A stretch of DNA of 64,000 bases from UTCFX2 sp002050125. GTDB lineage: Bacteria > Chloroflexota > Anaerolineae > Anaerolineales > UBA4823. Below, in pieces: positions 9,118 to 18,559 of the stretch (its first letter is position 1; the number at the start of each line of letters is the position of its first letter). The notes beneath the pieces were generated by a model that saw only the letters and a list, made by a program, of their open reading frames with translations, made no database searches and was not told the origin of the DNA. Made by a program: the position numbers and the translations under genes. Location: positions 186,001 through 250,000 of the forward strand of contig JAOSJQ010000001.1 of the NCBI GenBank assembly GCA_027494035.1, given 5' to 3'.

Positions 9118-10606
9118 CACGCCATCTCGTTCAACAGTACAATCGCCTGCTCGAGGCGCTGCAGAGTGAGGGGCTTTCCAATGATCTCCAGGCTTTGGAA
9201 AAGCGGCGGGCTGACCCTTTGACCGGTCACCGCCACCCGGATCATGCCAAAAAGCTGACCTGAGCTTAGTCCGAGTTCATCTGCCAGCAGGCGCATGCAC
9301 GGCTCGACCGTCTCCAGTTTGATGTCGTCTACCCCGGCGATCAAATCGTAAGCCCGCCGGAGCGCCGCGGCGGATTCGGCTGGGGACATTTTTGCGCCGG
9401 CCAGGTCTGCCGGTTCGGGATGGACCTCAGCCTGAAAGAAAAAACCTGCCATTTGAACTGCATCGTCCAGCGTAACCAAACGCTCCTGGATAATTGGAGC
9501 AATGCGCAGCAGCCGGTCAGGGTCGACTGAATAACCGGCGGCTTCCAGAAACGGGCGCACACGCCCAGCCAGGTCTTCGGGGCTGAGGCTGCGGATGTGC
9601 AAACCGTTGAAATGATCCAGTTTGGTGAAATTGATTGCCGCCGGGGAGGGGTTCAGGCGCTCCAGGCTGAACTTCTCGATCAGGTCTGCCAGGGTGAAGA
9701 ACTCGGTTCGATCATCGTAGCTCCAGCCCATCAAGGCAATCCAATTCGCCACCCCTTCCGGCAGGTAACCCAGGTTCTGCAAATCTCCGAGGAAAATCGA
9801 AAACCCATCTTTGAGCGTCTGCGCCGCTTCACGCTTGCTCATCTTGCCCTTCCCGCTCGGCTTGAGGAATATCGAGAGGTGGACAAATTCCGGCGGCGCC
9901 CACCCAAAGGCTTTCAATAAGTGGACATGCAGCGGGAAGGTCGGCAGCCATTCGACCCCCGAATGACATGGCTGATCTTCATCAGGTGATCGTCCACCAT
10001 CGCGGCGAGGTGATACAGCGCCAGTCCATCGGATTTGACCAGGACATAATCATCGAGGCTGCGGTTTTCAACCGTGATGTCACCCCGTAAATAATCATGC
10101 ACGGTGATCGAGCCTTCCTGGGGCATTTTGAACCGCACCACGTGGCGCTCACCGGCTGCGACTCGCCGCGCCGCTTCGTCAGGGTCGATCCGCCGGCATG
10201 TTCCATCATAGTGTGAATTGATCTTGGCTTTGATCTGCTCCTGGCGCACGCGTTCCAGGCGCTCCGCTGAGCAGAAACAATAATAGGCATGACTGGTCTC
10301 GATCAAGCGCCGGGCGTATTCTTGATAGATTTCTTTTCTGAGCGACTGGCGGTAGGGTCCGTCCGGTCCGCCGACGTCGGGTCCTTCATCCCAATCCAAC
10401 CCAAGCCAGCGCAGCGTGCGCATCAGTTCTTCTTCCGCCCCCGGGACATAACGTTTCTGATCGGTATCCTCGATGCGCAAGATAAACGTCCCGCCGGTCT
10501 GGCGGGCGAGCAGATAGTTGTACAGCGCGGTGCGCCCGCTGCCAAGGTGTGTTCGTCCGGTTGGCGAAGGCGCAAAGCGCACCCGCACTGGAGCAAGTTT
10601 GGACAT
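9117..10606 (-). CDS. gltX: Glutamyl-tRNA synthetase, frameshifted here
   Basis: Two frames together encode a complete GltX. The N-terminal part (from ATG 10606) has FAPSPTGRTHLGSGRTAL, the ILRIEDTDQKRY segment and YYCFCS. The C-terminal part has the GKGKMSKRE loop and the anticodon-binding helices. The break lies at the CCCCC run 9956-9960. Adding one G on the coding strand gives VIRGVEWLPTFPLHVHLLKA and a 496-residue protein. An essential gene is unlikely to be genuinely broken, so this is the strongest single argument that the window contains sequencing indels. It follows rodA after 65 bases. Confidence 0.92.
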
Positions 10607-10671
10607 AAAACTCTCCTGTTTCGATCTGGCTGAGAGCAGCCCCTGAGCCTCTGAGCCAAATGGGCTTTAGA

Positions 10672-11790
10672 TCAGAATTCAAGCTGGCGGTGGCGCAGAA
10701 CCACGCTCTGCACCAAACCGATGCCAATCAGAATCGAAAGCAGCGAACTGCCCCCGTAGCTGACGAACGGCAAGGTCAACCCGGTCGCAGGCATCAGATT
10801 CAGGTTCACCCCGATATTCACAATCGTTTGGAACGCAATCATGGTCGCGACGCCCACGGCGAGCAACGCGCCAAAAGAGTCGCTCGCCAGGCGGGCTGCC
10901 CTCAAACAGCGTAAAATCACAAACACGATCACGCCCATAACCAACACAATGCCGACAAATCCAAATTCTTGCGCCATTGCCGAGAAGATGAAATCAGACC
11001 AGCGCACCTTCAAGAAGCGCAGCTGCACCTGCGTGCCGTGCCCATATCCCTGCCCCAGCAGCCCGCCAGAACCAATCGCAATCAGCGCCTGCTGAATGTT
11101 ATAAATCTCGCCATAGCTGGCGTTTGGATCCGGAAAGAGGAAGTTCAGCACACGGCGCTGCTGGTAGTCAACCAGGAAAGGAAATGCAACCAGAGGCAGC
11201 GTAATCGCTCCGATGACGAACATAAGCAGGTGCTGGAGGCGCAGACCGCTCGCCCAAAGCATCGTAAACCAGAGCACCAGCATCACAATCGCGGTGCTAA
11301 GGTTTGGCTGAAGCAAGATCCAGATGGTGATCCCCATGGTGGTCAGAAAACTTCGCCCAATCCAGACGAGATTTCCCATCCGTTCCATATTGCGCGTAAA
11401 AAAATCGGCGAGAATCATAATCAAAACGATCTTGGCAATTTCAGACGGCTGGATAAGGATCACACCGGTATCAAACCAGCGGGCAGAGCCATAAAGCGCC
11501 GAACCTACAATATAGAGCGTCGCCAGCAGAAGAATGGTGATCACATACATCGGTCGGCTGATCGATGCCCATAACCGATAGTCAATCGCTGCCACGATTA
11601 ACATCAATACTGTTCCAGCCAGGGCAAAAATCAATTGCCGCTGAACAAGGTTTAGTTCGACCAGTTCGATATTCCCCGCTATTGCCGAACTGATCATCGT
11701 GACGCCAAAGATGATCAGCAGGAAAACCGCGCCCAACAGCCAGAAATCAAAATACCGCCAGTTTGAGGCGATTGAAATACCGCTACGCAT
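10672..11790 (-). CDS. rodA: Rod-shape peptidoglycan polymerase RodA (SEDS family)
   Basis: A 372-residue integral membrane protein with about ten transmembrane helices. Family signatures include GQGYGHGTQVQLRFLKVRWS, the FIFSAMAQEFGFVG loop and the C-terminal PATGLTLPFVSYGGSSLL. SEDS proteins polymerise lipid II glycan strands and work with a class B PBP, here MrdA encoded upstream. It is the last cell-shape gene in the block and follows minE by 85 bases. FtsW is the alternative, but linkage to mre and mrdA favours RodA. Confidence 0.9.
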   Translation of the reverse strand: MRSGISIASNWRYFDFWLLGAVFLLIIFGVTMISSAIAGNIELVELNLVQRQLIFALAGTVLMLIVAAIDYRLWASISRPMYVITILLLATLYIVGSALYGSARWFDTGVILIQPSEIAKIVLIMILADFFTRNMERMGNLVWIGRSFLTTMGITIWILLQPNLSTAIVMLVLWFTMLWASGLRLQHLLMFVIGAITLPLVAFPFLVDYQQRRVLNFLFPDPNASYGEIYNIQQALIAIGSGGLLGQGYGHGTQVQLRFLKVRWSDFIFSAMAQEFGFVGIVLVMGVIVFVILRCLRAARLASDSFGALLAVGVATMIAFQTIVNIGVNLNLMPATGLTLPFVSYGGSSLLSILIGIGLVQSVVLRHRQLEF

Positions 11791-11875
11791 AGCTTTCTTT
11801 TTCTTTCAAGGGCTGCTGGACCCGGAATCTGCGCGGTCCTAAAGGGCAGCCCAATACTTTTCCATCATTAGAAAC

Positions 11876-12139
11876 TCATGATCGCCGGCGCGATGGGCGC
11901 AATGGGATGTCTGCAATCAAACGCTGCACGCGTCCCTCGTCGGTCATCTCGATGCGCACATCGCTTGCATCGATATCGATATGTCTGGAGATCGCGGCGA
12001 TGAGATCGTCTTTCATCAACTCCATCACACCCGGCGAGATATCGGTGCGGTCGTGCACCAACACGAGCTTAAGCCGCTCCTTTGCCAGGTGCGCGCTTTT
12101 GCGATCACGACCAAACAAGCGGTCCAACATGCCGGGCAT
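11876..12139 (-). CDS. minE: Cell-division topological specificity factor MinE
   Basis: An 87-residue protein. The N-terminus (MLDRLFGRDRKSAHLAKERLK) contains the MinD-interacting, membrane-targeting helix, and the VLVHDRTDISPG segment marks the start of the topological domain. It stimulates MinD ATPase to drive pole-to-pole oscillation. It begins one base after the minD stop. An ATG nine bases downstream of the chosen start is an equally good start. Confidence 0.92.
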   Translation of the reverse strand: MPGMLDRLFGRDRKSAHLAKERLKLVLVHDRTDISPGVMELMKDDLIAAISRHIDIDASDVRIEMTDEGRVQRLIADIPLRPSRRRS

Positions 12140-12140
12140 T

Positions 12141-12944
12141 TTAATTCCCTCCCGGGCGGATTAATCGAGTGATCCGACTGAAAAACCCGCCGGTTTCATC
12201 AAAGTGGATAAAAGGCACTTCCTCGCCCATCACGCGCCGCGCAATGTTTCGAAAGGCTTGTCCGGCTTTGCTTTTCCCATCCAAAACGATTGGCAAACCC
12301 CGGTTTGTGCTCAACAGCACGTTCTCGTCGTCTGGAACCAAGCCAATCAGTTGCACCGCCAGCAATTCGAGAATATCATCGACACCCAGCATATCGCCGC
12401 GCCGCACCATTTCCGGTTTGATCCGGTTGATGATCAGCCGGGCTGGTCCTTTTTCCTCGGCTTCGATCAAACCGATTATCCGATCAGCGTCCCGCACTGC
12501 CGAGACTTCCGGGTTGGTCAACACCAGTACAATATCTGCCGGGGCAATCGCGTTCCTGAAACCACGCTCGATGCCCGCCGGCGAGTCGAGCAGGATAAAA
12601 TCGAACTCCGTCCGCAGATCATCAGCCAGCGTCACCATGTCGCTGGGTGAGATGGCGCTCTTATCGCGCGTCTGGGCTGCGGGGATCAGGAAGAGCTCTG
12701 GCAAACGTTTGTCGCGGATCATGGCTTGGCGCAGCCGGCAGCGCCCCTCCACAATATCGACCAGATCGTACACAATGCGGTTCTCCAACCCCAGCACCAC
12801 ATCTAAATTGCGCAGCCCGATATCCGCATCGATGCAAACCACTTTGTGCCCGAGATCCGCCAAGGCAGCGCCCAGGTTTGCGGTTGCGGTTGTCTTGCCA
12901 ACGCCGCCTTTTCCGGAAGTTATGGTAATAACTTTGCCCGTCAT
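12141..12944 (-). CDS. minD: Septum-site determining ATPase MinD
   Basis: A 267-residue ParA/MinD-family ATPase. The start at 12944 (MTGKVITITSGKGGVGKTT) places the deviant Walker A at residues 10-17, and the ATG overlaps the minC TGA by four bases (ATGA). The DADIGLRNLDVVLGLE and LLDSPAGIERG motifs are typical. The C-terminus (FFSRITRLIRPGG) is the amphipathic membrane-targeting region. It recruits MinC to the poles to block FtsZ. Confidence 0.95.
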   Translation of the reverse strand: MTGKVITITSGKGGVGKTTATANLGAALADLGHKVVCIDADIGLRNLDVVLGLENRIVYDLVDIVEGRCRLRQAMIRDKRLPELFLIPAAQTRDKSAISPSDMVTLADDLRTEFDFILLDSPAGIERGFRNAIAPADIVLVLTNPEVSAVRDADRIIGLIEAEEKGPARLIINRIKPEMVRRGDMLGVDDILELLAVQLIGLVPDDENVLLSTNRGLPIVLDGKSKAGQAFRNIARRVMGEEVPFIHFDETGGFFSRITRLIRPGGN

Positions 12945-13621
12945 AATCTCTCTCTTTTTGGATCCCATGCCTCTGCCACAACCTGACCCTGCACCAGACG
13001 AGCCATTTCCGGCTGTGGTTTGCCGCGCCGCTTGGGCGTGACCGCGATTGCGCCTGCAATTCTCAATTGCGTCGGCGACAGATCGAGCGCGCACACCACC
13101 GCCCCATCATCGCCTTCCGCCCCCGCGTGCACCATCCCGCGCAGCTTTCCCCAAACGATCACATCACCCCGGGCAATCACCTGCGCTCCCGGATTGACAT
13201 CCCCGATCACGACCACATGACCCTGGTACTGTAAATTATACCCCGAGCGCAGGGTCCGGTTGACGAGCAGAGCCGGTTCGCCGTCTGGCTCTGTGCTGCC
13301 GGCAACCGTGCGTGCGGCGCCTGGTTTTGGAAGCCGCGTGGCAAGCCCGAATGCCAGTGCGCTGCGCTCCGTCGTGGGCGATTCGCTGATCAACGCGTAC
13401 AAAGTAAAACCCAGTTCAGCCAGCTCTTTCGTTAATTGACCCAGATCCGCGGCTTTCAGGATCGCGCCCCCAGCATCGATTGCCAGCCGGGCGCCGCGCA
13501 GGAATTCAGCCTGGCTGCGAAGCTGGGTCATTAAGTCCTGACGCTGCTCCTCCCAGGCGCCGTCGCCCAGGGTGATGAGCAAGCCGTCGCGTATGCCTTT
13601 AATCTGCAGTTTCGAGCTCAT
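12941..13621 (-). CDS. minC: Septum-site determining protein MinC
   Basis: A 226-residue FtsZ inhibitor. The N-terminal domain (residues 1-100) is divergent. The C-terminal beta-helix domain is clear from NRTLRSGYNLQYQGHVVVIG, GDVNPGAQVIARGDVIVWG and GMVHAGAEG. It works with MinD at the membrane. It is the first gene of minC-minD-minE and has its own extended -10 promoter upstream. Confidence 0.92.
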   Translation of the reverse strand: MSSKLQIKGIRDGLLITLGDGAWEEQRQDLMTQLRSQAEFLRGARLAIDAGGAILKAADLGQLTKELAELGFTLYALISESPTTERSALAFGLATRLPKPGAARTVAGSTEPDGEPALLVNRTLRSGYNLQYQGHVVVIGDVNPGAQVIARGDVIVWGKLRGMVHAGAEGDDGAVVCALDLSPTQLRIAGAIAVTPKRRGKPQPEMARLVQGQVVAEAWDPKRERL

Positions 13622-13676
13622 CCCACATCACTCACACGCCGCGCGAACCGGCGCGTGCCTGTCTGAAATTTCCAGA

Positions 13677-13685
13677 ATTATAGCA
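13677..13685 (-). promoter_or_regulatory. Extended -10 promoter for minCDE-rodA
   Basis: On the minus strand TGCTATAAT lies in the 131-base gap between mrdA and minC, ending 55 bases before the minC ATG. It suggests minCDE-rodA can be transcribed separately from mreBCD-mrdA. Confidence 0.5.
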
Positions 13686-13752
13686 TGTGAACCGGAACGC
13701 GCTGAAGCCATCCCCTCTGCGGATCGTAGGGTTTGCCTGAACGCCAAAGAGA

Positions 13753-15900
13753 CTATTGGGCTTGAACCGTGCCCGAATCGATGTTCTTGAGTTCAAAATA
13801 AGCTTCCATGGTGCGCCGGATGATCGGTCCGGCAACGCTTGCCCCCTCGCCCCCATTGTAGACGTAAGCCACCACTGCAATTTCAGGGTTATCGAAAGGC
13901 GCGTACCCAATCGTCCAGGCGTGGGTGGGCCAGCTTCCGGGGATGCAGAGATTCCGAGCATTGGCATATTTATCGCAATATTCCGCGGTGCCGGTTTTGC
14001 CAGCCGCAAGCACGGTAGCGTTCTCGAACTGTCTTTCGAGTGTCCCGCTGGTCACCGCCAGGCGCATCCCCTGTTTAATCACATCGAACACCCAGGGTTG
14101 AACGGTTTTCGTTTGTCCCAGTATCGGCTCGCAGCCCCGAATAGTCGTTTCCCCAAACTCTTGAATCAGCGGATCGACCGTCAGGTCCCATTTGAGGTGC
14201 GGCTCGAAAGGCGAAACCTGAAAGCTGCCAGGCGCCGGTTCGCGGATTAAATCGCCATCGGCATTGCGCCACATCGGAACCACTTCTCCATTGCTGTCAA
14301 TCACCTGACGAATCAGCGTCGGTTGGATAAATTTCCCGTCGTTCGCTACAATCATGGCTGAATAGAGCACCTGCACCGGTGTTGCGAGCACATAACCTTG
14401 ACCAACGCTGGCGATGTACGTATCGCCGGAGGACCAGCTCTCGGATTGGTTAATGCGCTTCCAGGTTGGGTCCGGAAGCAGTCCGTCCTCCTCGTCGGGA
14501 AGATAAATCCCAGCCGCATCTCCATACCCAAGCCCAGCCGCATAAGTCTTCAGCCGGCAGATGCCCAAGCCTCCATTGGGTATTTCATCTTTGTATCCCC
14601 CTCCCAATTTGTAAAAATATACATTACTGGAGTTCGCCAGACCGTGCACAAAATCGAGATGACCAAAACCAGCCTTGTTCCAGTCAACGAACTTGCGCGC
14701 CTGACCCGGATCGTTAGCATAATATCGTTCAGTTACTTCGATCTCTGGCGGCGTCGAGATAATCTGATCCGGCGTAACAACCCCTTCGTTCAGCGCGCCC
14801 ATCGCGGTGGTTAATTTGAACACCGAACCAGCCGGCAGAACATCTCCAACAGCATGGTTTAACAAAGGGTTCGTAGGATCGTTCACGAGCTGATTATAAT
14901 AATACGCCGGGATTAACCTCGCCATGCGGTTGTTTTCATAGGATGGGTATGAGACCATCGCCAGAATTTCACCCGTCTTCGGGTTTGCAGCGATAACCAC
15001 ACCGCTCGTGTAACGCAAATCGCCAAAGTGCCGGTTCCAATCATCCATCTCAGTCTTCAGGATATCTTCAGCGGCGCGCTGCAAGCGCGCATCGATCGTC
15101 AACTGCAAACTCAAACCCGGACGGGCAGAGATGGGCGGCTGCACGTCGCGCAGTTCCTGACCAGCTACATCGGTCTGGACCACCCTGCGACCGTTCACCC
15201 CAGCCAGCACATCTTGATACTGAAGTTCGATCCCGGCATAGCCCACTTTGTCGCGGTTGGGGACAAGACCCTGTTCGACGTAAAAATCTTCCAATGCAGC
15301 CGGAACCGGCCCCAGAAACCCAACCAGGCTGGCGGTCAATGACCCAGTAGGATATTCCCGCAGCGCTTGAATTTCGATATCAACACCTGGCCAGTCAACA
15401 GATTTTTCTTTGACCATCATTGCAATGCGCCGGTCAACGTCACATTTAACGGCAACCGGTTGATAGGGCGTTGAGCTTTCACCATATTCCGCAATCTGCG
15501 CGATCCCATGCTCGGAAATACATGGCACATAGGGGTTTTCGGGGCTGATCTTATTTAGATTCACCGGCACACCGATCAGACGGGAAAGCTGGCGATAGAT
15601 TTCCTGGATTGCGCCATCGTCGTCGGGAAGGTTGGCAGCGGTGATAACCACGTTGTATGCCGCCTCGTTTTCCGCCAGAATCACGCCGTTCCGGTCATAG
15701 ATAATCCCCCGCAGAGAAGGGATATTGATCTCCTCGGTGCTGTTTTCCTCTGCTTTTGCCGTCCAATCTACGGTTTGCATAATCTGCAGGACAAAGAGGC
15801 GCGCGATAAAAAGGGAAAAGATCAGTCCGAGTGCAACAACAAACGCGAGGATGCGCCAGTATTGCACTTCGTTCCGAATTGTTGATTGTCCGTGGGTCAT
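13753..15900 (-). CDS. mrdA: Penicillin-binding protein 2 (class B transpeptidase)
   Basis: With the ATG at 15900 (MTHGQSTIRNEV) the protein has 715 residues. It has a single N-terminal membrane helix (about residues 16-38), a PBP dimerisation domain starting with the LRGIIYDRNGVILAEN segment, and a transpeptidase domain. Active-site motifs are SVFK at about 359-362 in PAGSVFKLT, SSN near 443 and KTGT near 650. It cross-links peptidoglycan during elongation as the partner of RodA and the MreBCD complex. It follows mreD by 34 bases. An upstream in-frame extension would overlap mreD and is not used. Confidence 0.94.
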   Translation of the reverse strand: MTHGQSTIRNEVQYWRILAFVVALGLIFSLFIARLFVLQIMQTVDWTAKAEENSTEEINIPSLRGIIYDRNGVILAENEAAYNVVITAANLPDDDGAIQEIYRQLSRLIGVPVNLNKISPENPYVPCISEHGIAQIAEYGESSTPYQPVAVKCDVDRRIAMMVKEKSVDWPGVDIEIQALREYPTGSLTASLVGFLGPVPAALEDFYVEQGLVPNRDKVGYAGIELQYQDVLAGVNGRRVVQTDVAGQELRDVQPPISARPGLSLQLTIDARLQRAAEDILKTEMDDWNRHFGDLRYTSGVVIAANPKTGEILAMVSYPSYENNRMARLIPAYYYNQLVNDPTNPLLNHAVGDVLPAGSVFKLTTAMGALNEGVVTPDQIISTPPEIEVTERYYANDPGQARKFVDWNKAGFGHLDFVHGLANSSNVYFYKLGGGYKDEIPNGGLGICRLKTYAAGLGYGDAAGIYLPDEEDGLLPDPTWKRINQSESWSSGDTYIASVGQGYVLATPVQVLYSAMIVANDGKFIQPTLIRQVIDSNGEVVPMWRNADGDLIREPAPGSFQVSPFEPHLKWDLTVDPLIQEFGETTIRGCEPILGQTKTVQPWVFDVIKQGMRLAVTSGTLERQFENATVLAAGKTGTAEYCDKYANARNLCIPGSWPTHAWTIGYAPFDNPEIAVVAYVYNGGEGASVAGPIIRRTMEAYFELKNIDSGTVQAQ

Positions 15901-15934
15901 CTCATTACCGCATTTAGAAAGAACTGATTCGGCG

Positions 15935-16435
15935 TTATATCTCCAGCGGCTCTGGATAGAGCCATTTCGCCAAATCGCCAAATATCAAAAAAAACGGCAG
16001 CGCCAGAATAAGGTTCAGGACCAAGCCCGGCAGAGCAATCAAATTGATCGTGTCCTCGAGCGCTAGAGGCGTATTCGCAATGCGCAGCGCAATCAGCGTC
16101 GATCCCTGCAACAAGATTGTACCGGTAAATGTAACAATCAACATCGCCAGAAATGGCACATTCCAAATCCGCTGCCGAAGCAGGAGCGCTACACCGACCG
16201 AACCCAGGTATGCAAACAGATACACCGGTATGGGGACGGCGGAGACATAACCAACCAGCAGACCGCCGATTATACCCCAAACCCAACCCGTATCTACTCT
16301 CCTCTGGATCGTCCAGGCGATAATTGCTAAAAATACTACATCTGTCGTACCGTGCAGCAACGTAATATTGCTTAATATGGCAGTTTGAACAATGAGAAGC
16401 GTGATTAATATGGGAAATGCCAGCAGCGTCGTCAT
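15935..16435 (-). CDS. mreD: Rod shape-determining protein MreD
   Basis: A 166-residue, very hydrophobic protein with five to six membrane helices. Sequence conservation in MreD is weak. The assignment rests on size, topology and its position between mreC (5-base gap) and mrdA. It is an inner-membrane component of the elongasome. Confidence 0.85.
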   Translation of the reverse strand: MTTLLAFPILITLLIVQTAILSNITLLHGTTDVVFLAIIAWTIQRRVDTGWVWGIIGGLLVGYVSAVPIPVYLFAYLGSVGVALLLRQRIWNVPFLAMLIVTFTGTILLQGSTLIALRIANTPLALEDTINLIALPGLVLNLILALPFFLIFGDLAKWLYPEPLEI

Positions 16436-16440
16436 GGAGG

Positions 16441-17289
16441 TTATGGGGCTCCCGGGGTCGGAATTAATGGGCTGATATCAACCGGTTGGAAATTTGTGAT
16501 GATCAGCAAAATTTCCAACCGAGAGAAATCCACCACGGGCTGCACTGTTGCCGATTGAAAAAGATCGGTCTCCCGGCGCCTCACGTTGGTGATTTGACCG
16601 ATCAAGATGTTCCCCGGATAGTTGCCGCCCAGACCCGAAGTGAGAACCAGATCCCCGGCTTGAACAGACACCGATTGGGGGATGAAATCCAGCGCGAGTT
16701 CACCCGTGATGCTGCCCAATAAGACAGCCTGAGCGCCGGACGGCTCGAGCCGGACATTGATCGAAGAAGCCGGGTCGGTTATCAGCTCAACCCGACCAGC
16801 GCCAGCCGTGACGGCAGCCACGCGGCCCACCAGCCCCTGCGAGGTGACAACTGGCATGCCGCGCCGTAAACCATCATCCGAGCCGCGATTGATGATCACA
16901 TATTTTACAAATGGGCTGGGGTCGCGCCCGATTACGGAAGCCGCTACATAGCGGTTTTGAGGATGCACGCGCGCAAAATCCACGAGCGCAGACAGGATGC
17001 GCGTCTCGGAAAGCTGCTGTTCCAGTTCAATAATTTGGGTTTCCAGGCGAGCGTTCTCGGCTTCCAATTCCAGGTTGCGTTGGCGCAATCTTACGAGATC
17101 TTGCGGCGACCTGAAGTAATTTTGGATTGTAATATACCGGGTGGATAACCAGGTCTGGGCGCTGATGACGGGCGCCATCACCACTCGCGTCACAGGCGAA
17201 AGATACCCCCCCAGCGCTAACGCGATCAAACCAATGATGATTAATGCCAGAACGACTGTCTGCCAGGTGCGCGCAGAAGATGATCTCAT
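16441..17289 (-). CDS. mreC: Rod shape-determining protein MreC
   Basis: A 282-residue protein with one N-terminal membrane helix (about residues 11-30). A coiled coil rich in Leu/Glu follows (about 60-95, LRQRNLELEAENARLETQ). The periplasmic beta-barrel domain contains VIGRDPSPFVKYVIINRGS, GLVGRV and the late TSGLGGNYPGNILIG motif. It bridges MreB to the cell-wall enzymes. It begins 7 bases after the restored mreB stop. Confidence 0.93.
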   Translation of the reverse strand: MRSSSARTWQTVVLALIIIGLIALALGGYLSPVTRVVMAPVISAQTWLSTRYITIQNYFRSPQDLVRLRQRNLELEAENARLETQIIELEQQLSETRILSALVDFARVHPQNRYVAASVIGRDPSPFVKYVIINRGSDDGLRRGMPVVTSQGLVGRVAAVTAGAGRVELITDPASSINVRLEPSGAQAVLLGSITGELALDFIPQSVSVQAGDLVLTSGLGGNYPGNILIGQITNVRRRETDLFQSATVQPVVDFSRLEILLIITNFQPVDISPLIPTPGAP

Positions 17290-17296
17290 GCACTAC

Positions 17297-18363
17297 TCAA
17301 TTGTGTCGAGTGCTGCCGCGCTCCAATCCGACTAACAACACCCTCAGCGTATCATATTGTTCAAGGATCAAGCCGGCTCCTCGAGCTACACAGCTCATCG
17401 GGTCTTCGGCGACCCAACAGCGGATGTGTAGTTCTTCCGTCAAGCGTTTATCCAGATTATTTAATTGGCGCCGCCGCCTGACAAACAGATTCCGCTCTCC
17501 ATCAGATCCGAGATTATCTCTGGGGGCGCTTCATCAAGAGCGTCCCGAATGGTATCGATAATCGTCTGGACTGGACCCGAAATCGCCTCGCGAATCTCGA
17601 CTGAAGAGACTTCGACTGCATCCGGTAAACCTGACACCAGATTGCGCCCGCGCAGCAACATGGTCTTCTCTTCCGGCAGATGATATGCGGAGCCGACTGC
17701 GATCTTAGCCTGTTCTGCCATGCGTTCGCCGATGAGCAAATTGTACTTATTCCGAATATATAAGATCACGTCCTCATCCATTTCGTCGCCAGCAACGCGC
17801 AGCGAACGTGAAACCACCACCCCGCCCATTGACATCACGGCAACTTCGGACGTGCCTCCGCCGATGTCAACGATCATTGTGCCGCGCACTTCATTCACGG
17901 GCAATCCGGCGCCCAACGCCGCGGCAACTGGCTCCTCGATCAAGCCAACTTCACGCGCGCCGGCTGACATGGCAGCGTCATAGACCGCTCTCTTTTCCAC
18001 TTCCGTAACGCCGGATGGGATGCCCACAACCACCCGCGGGCGCGGCACCGGGACAATGCTCTGTTCATGCGCTTTGCCGATAAAATACTCCAGCATGGCT
18101 TGAGTTATCTCAAATTCCGATATCACGCCATCGCGCAAGGGGCGAATCGCAACGACATTGGCAGGCGTACGCCCAACCATTTCCCTGGCTTCAGCGCCGA
18201 TAGCCAACGGCTGCTTTGTGCGCTTATCAATTGCAACCCAGGAGGGCTCATTTATGGTGATGCCTTTTCCCCGGACGTTGACCAGGGTGTTTGCAGAGCC
18301 CAGGTCAATTCCAATGTCCAGGGAAAAGAAACCCAACAACCAATCGAGTGGTTTAAATGCCAA
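17297..18363 (-). CDS. mreB: Actin-like rod-shape protein MreB, frameshifted near C-terminus
   Basis: The start MAFKPLDWLLGFFSLDIGID precedes the actin-fold phosphate loops GIDLGSANT and DIGGGTSE and the segment VVGIPSGVTEVEKRAV. The frame ends prematurely after SGGGAN at 17461. The next frame continues NNLDKRLTEEL, WVAEDPMSCVARGAG and stops at 17297. Adding one T at 17463-17464 restores a 355-residue MreB (GGGANLNNLDKRL), the family length. MreB filaments direct lateral wall synthesis. It is the first gene of the mreBCD-mrdA unit and has an extended -10 promoter 84 bases upstream. Confidence 0.92.
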
Positions 18364-18446
18364 TCTGGCTTCCCTGACGAAGTCGACTTAGCATGTCGAA
18401 TGATTTTATTTTTGCTTTGATTGCAAATTCGACCCTGCCGCCGAGG

Positions 18447-18455
18447 ATTATACCA
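18447..18455 (-). promoter_or_regulatory. Extended -10 promoter for mreBCD-mrdA
   Basis: TGGTATAAT on the minus strand, 84 bases upstream of the mreB ATG, identical to the sucC element. There is no obvious -35. Confidence 0.55.
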
Positions 18456-18500
18456 TCGAACCCAGTCCGATATTAATGTTTGAGATGGCAGCCCAGCTAT

Positions 18501-18539
18501 AAAAAACTGCGCTCGTTTGGATCAACCGAACGAGCGCAG
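18501..18539 (-). terminator. Intrinsic terminator after korB
   Basis: A perfect 11-bp stem (18507-18517 with 18529-18539, CTGCGCTCGTT and its complement) is followed on the minus strand by six T (18501-18506). It lies 21 bases after the korB stop, a textbook rho-independent terminator ending the regulator-korA-korB unit. Confidence 0.88.
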
Positions 18540-18559
18540 CCATTTATTAATTGAAGACC

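Noticed and set aside
13632..14009. Minus-strand 125-residue frame over the mrdA end
   Set aside because: It is a shadow of mrdA in another frame, with no SD and no similarity.
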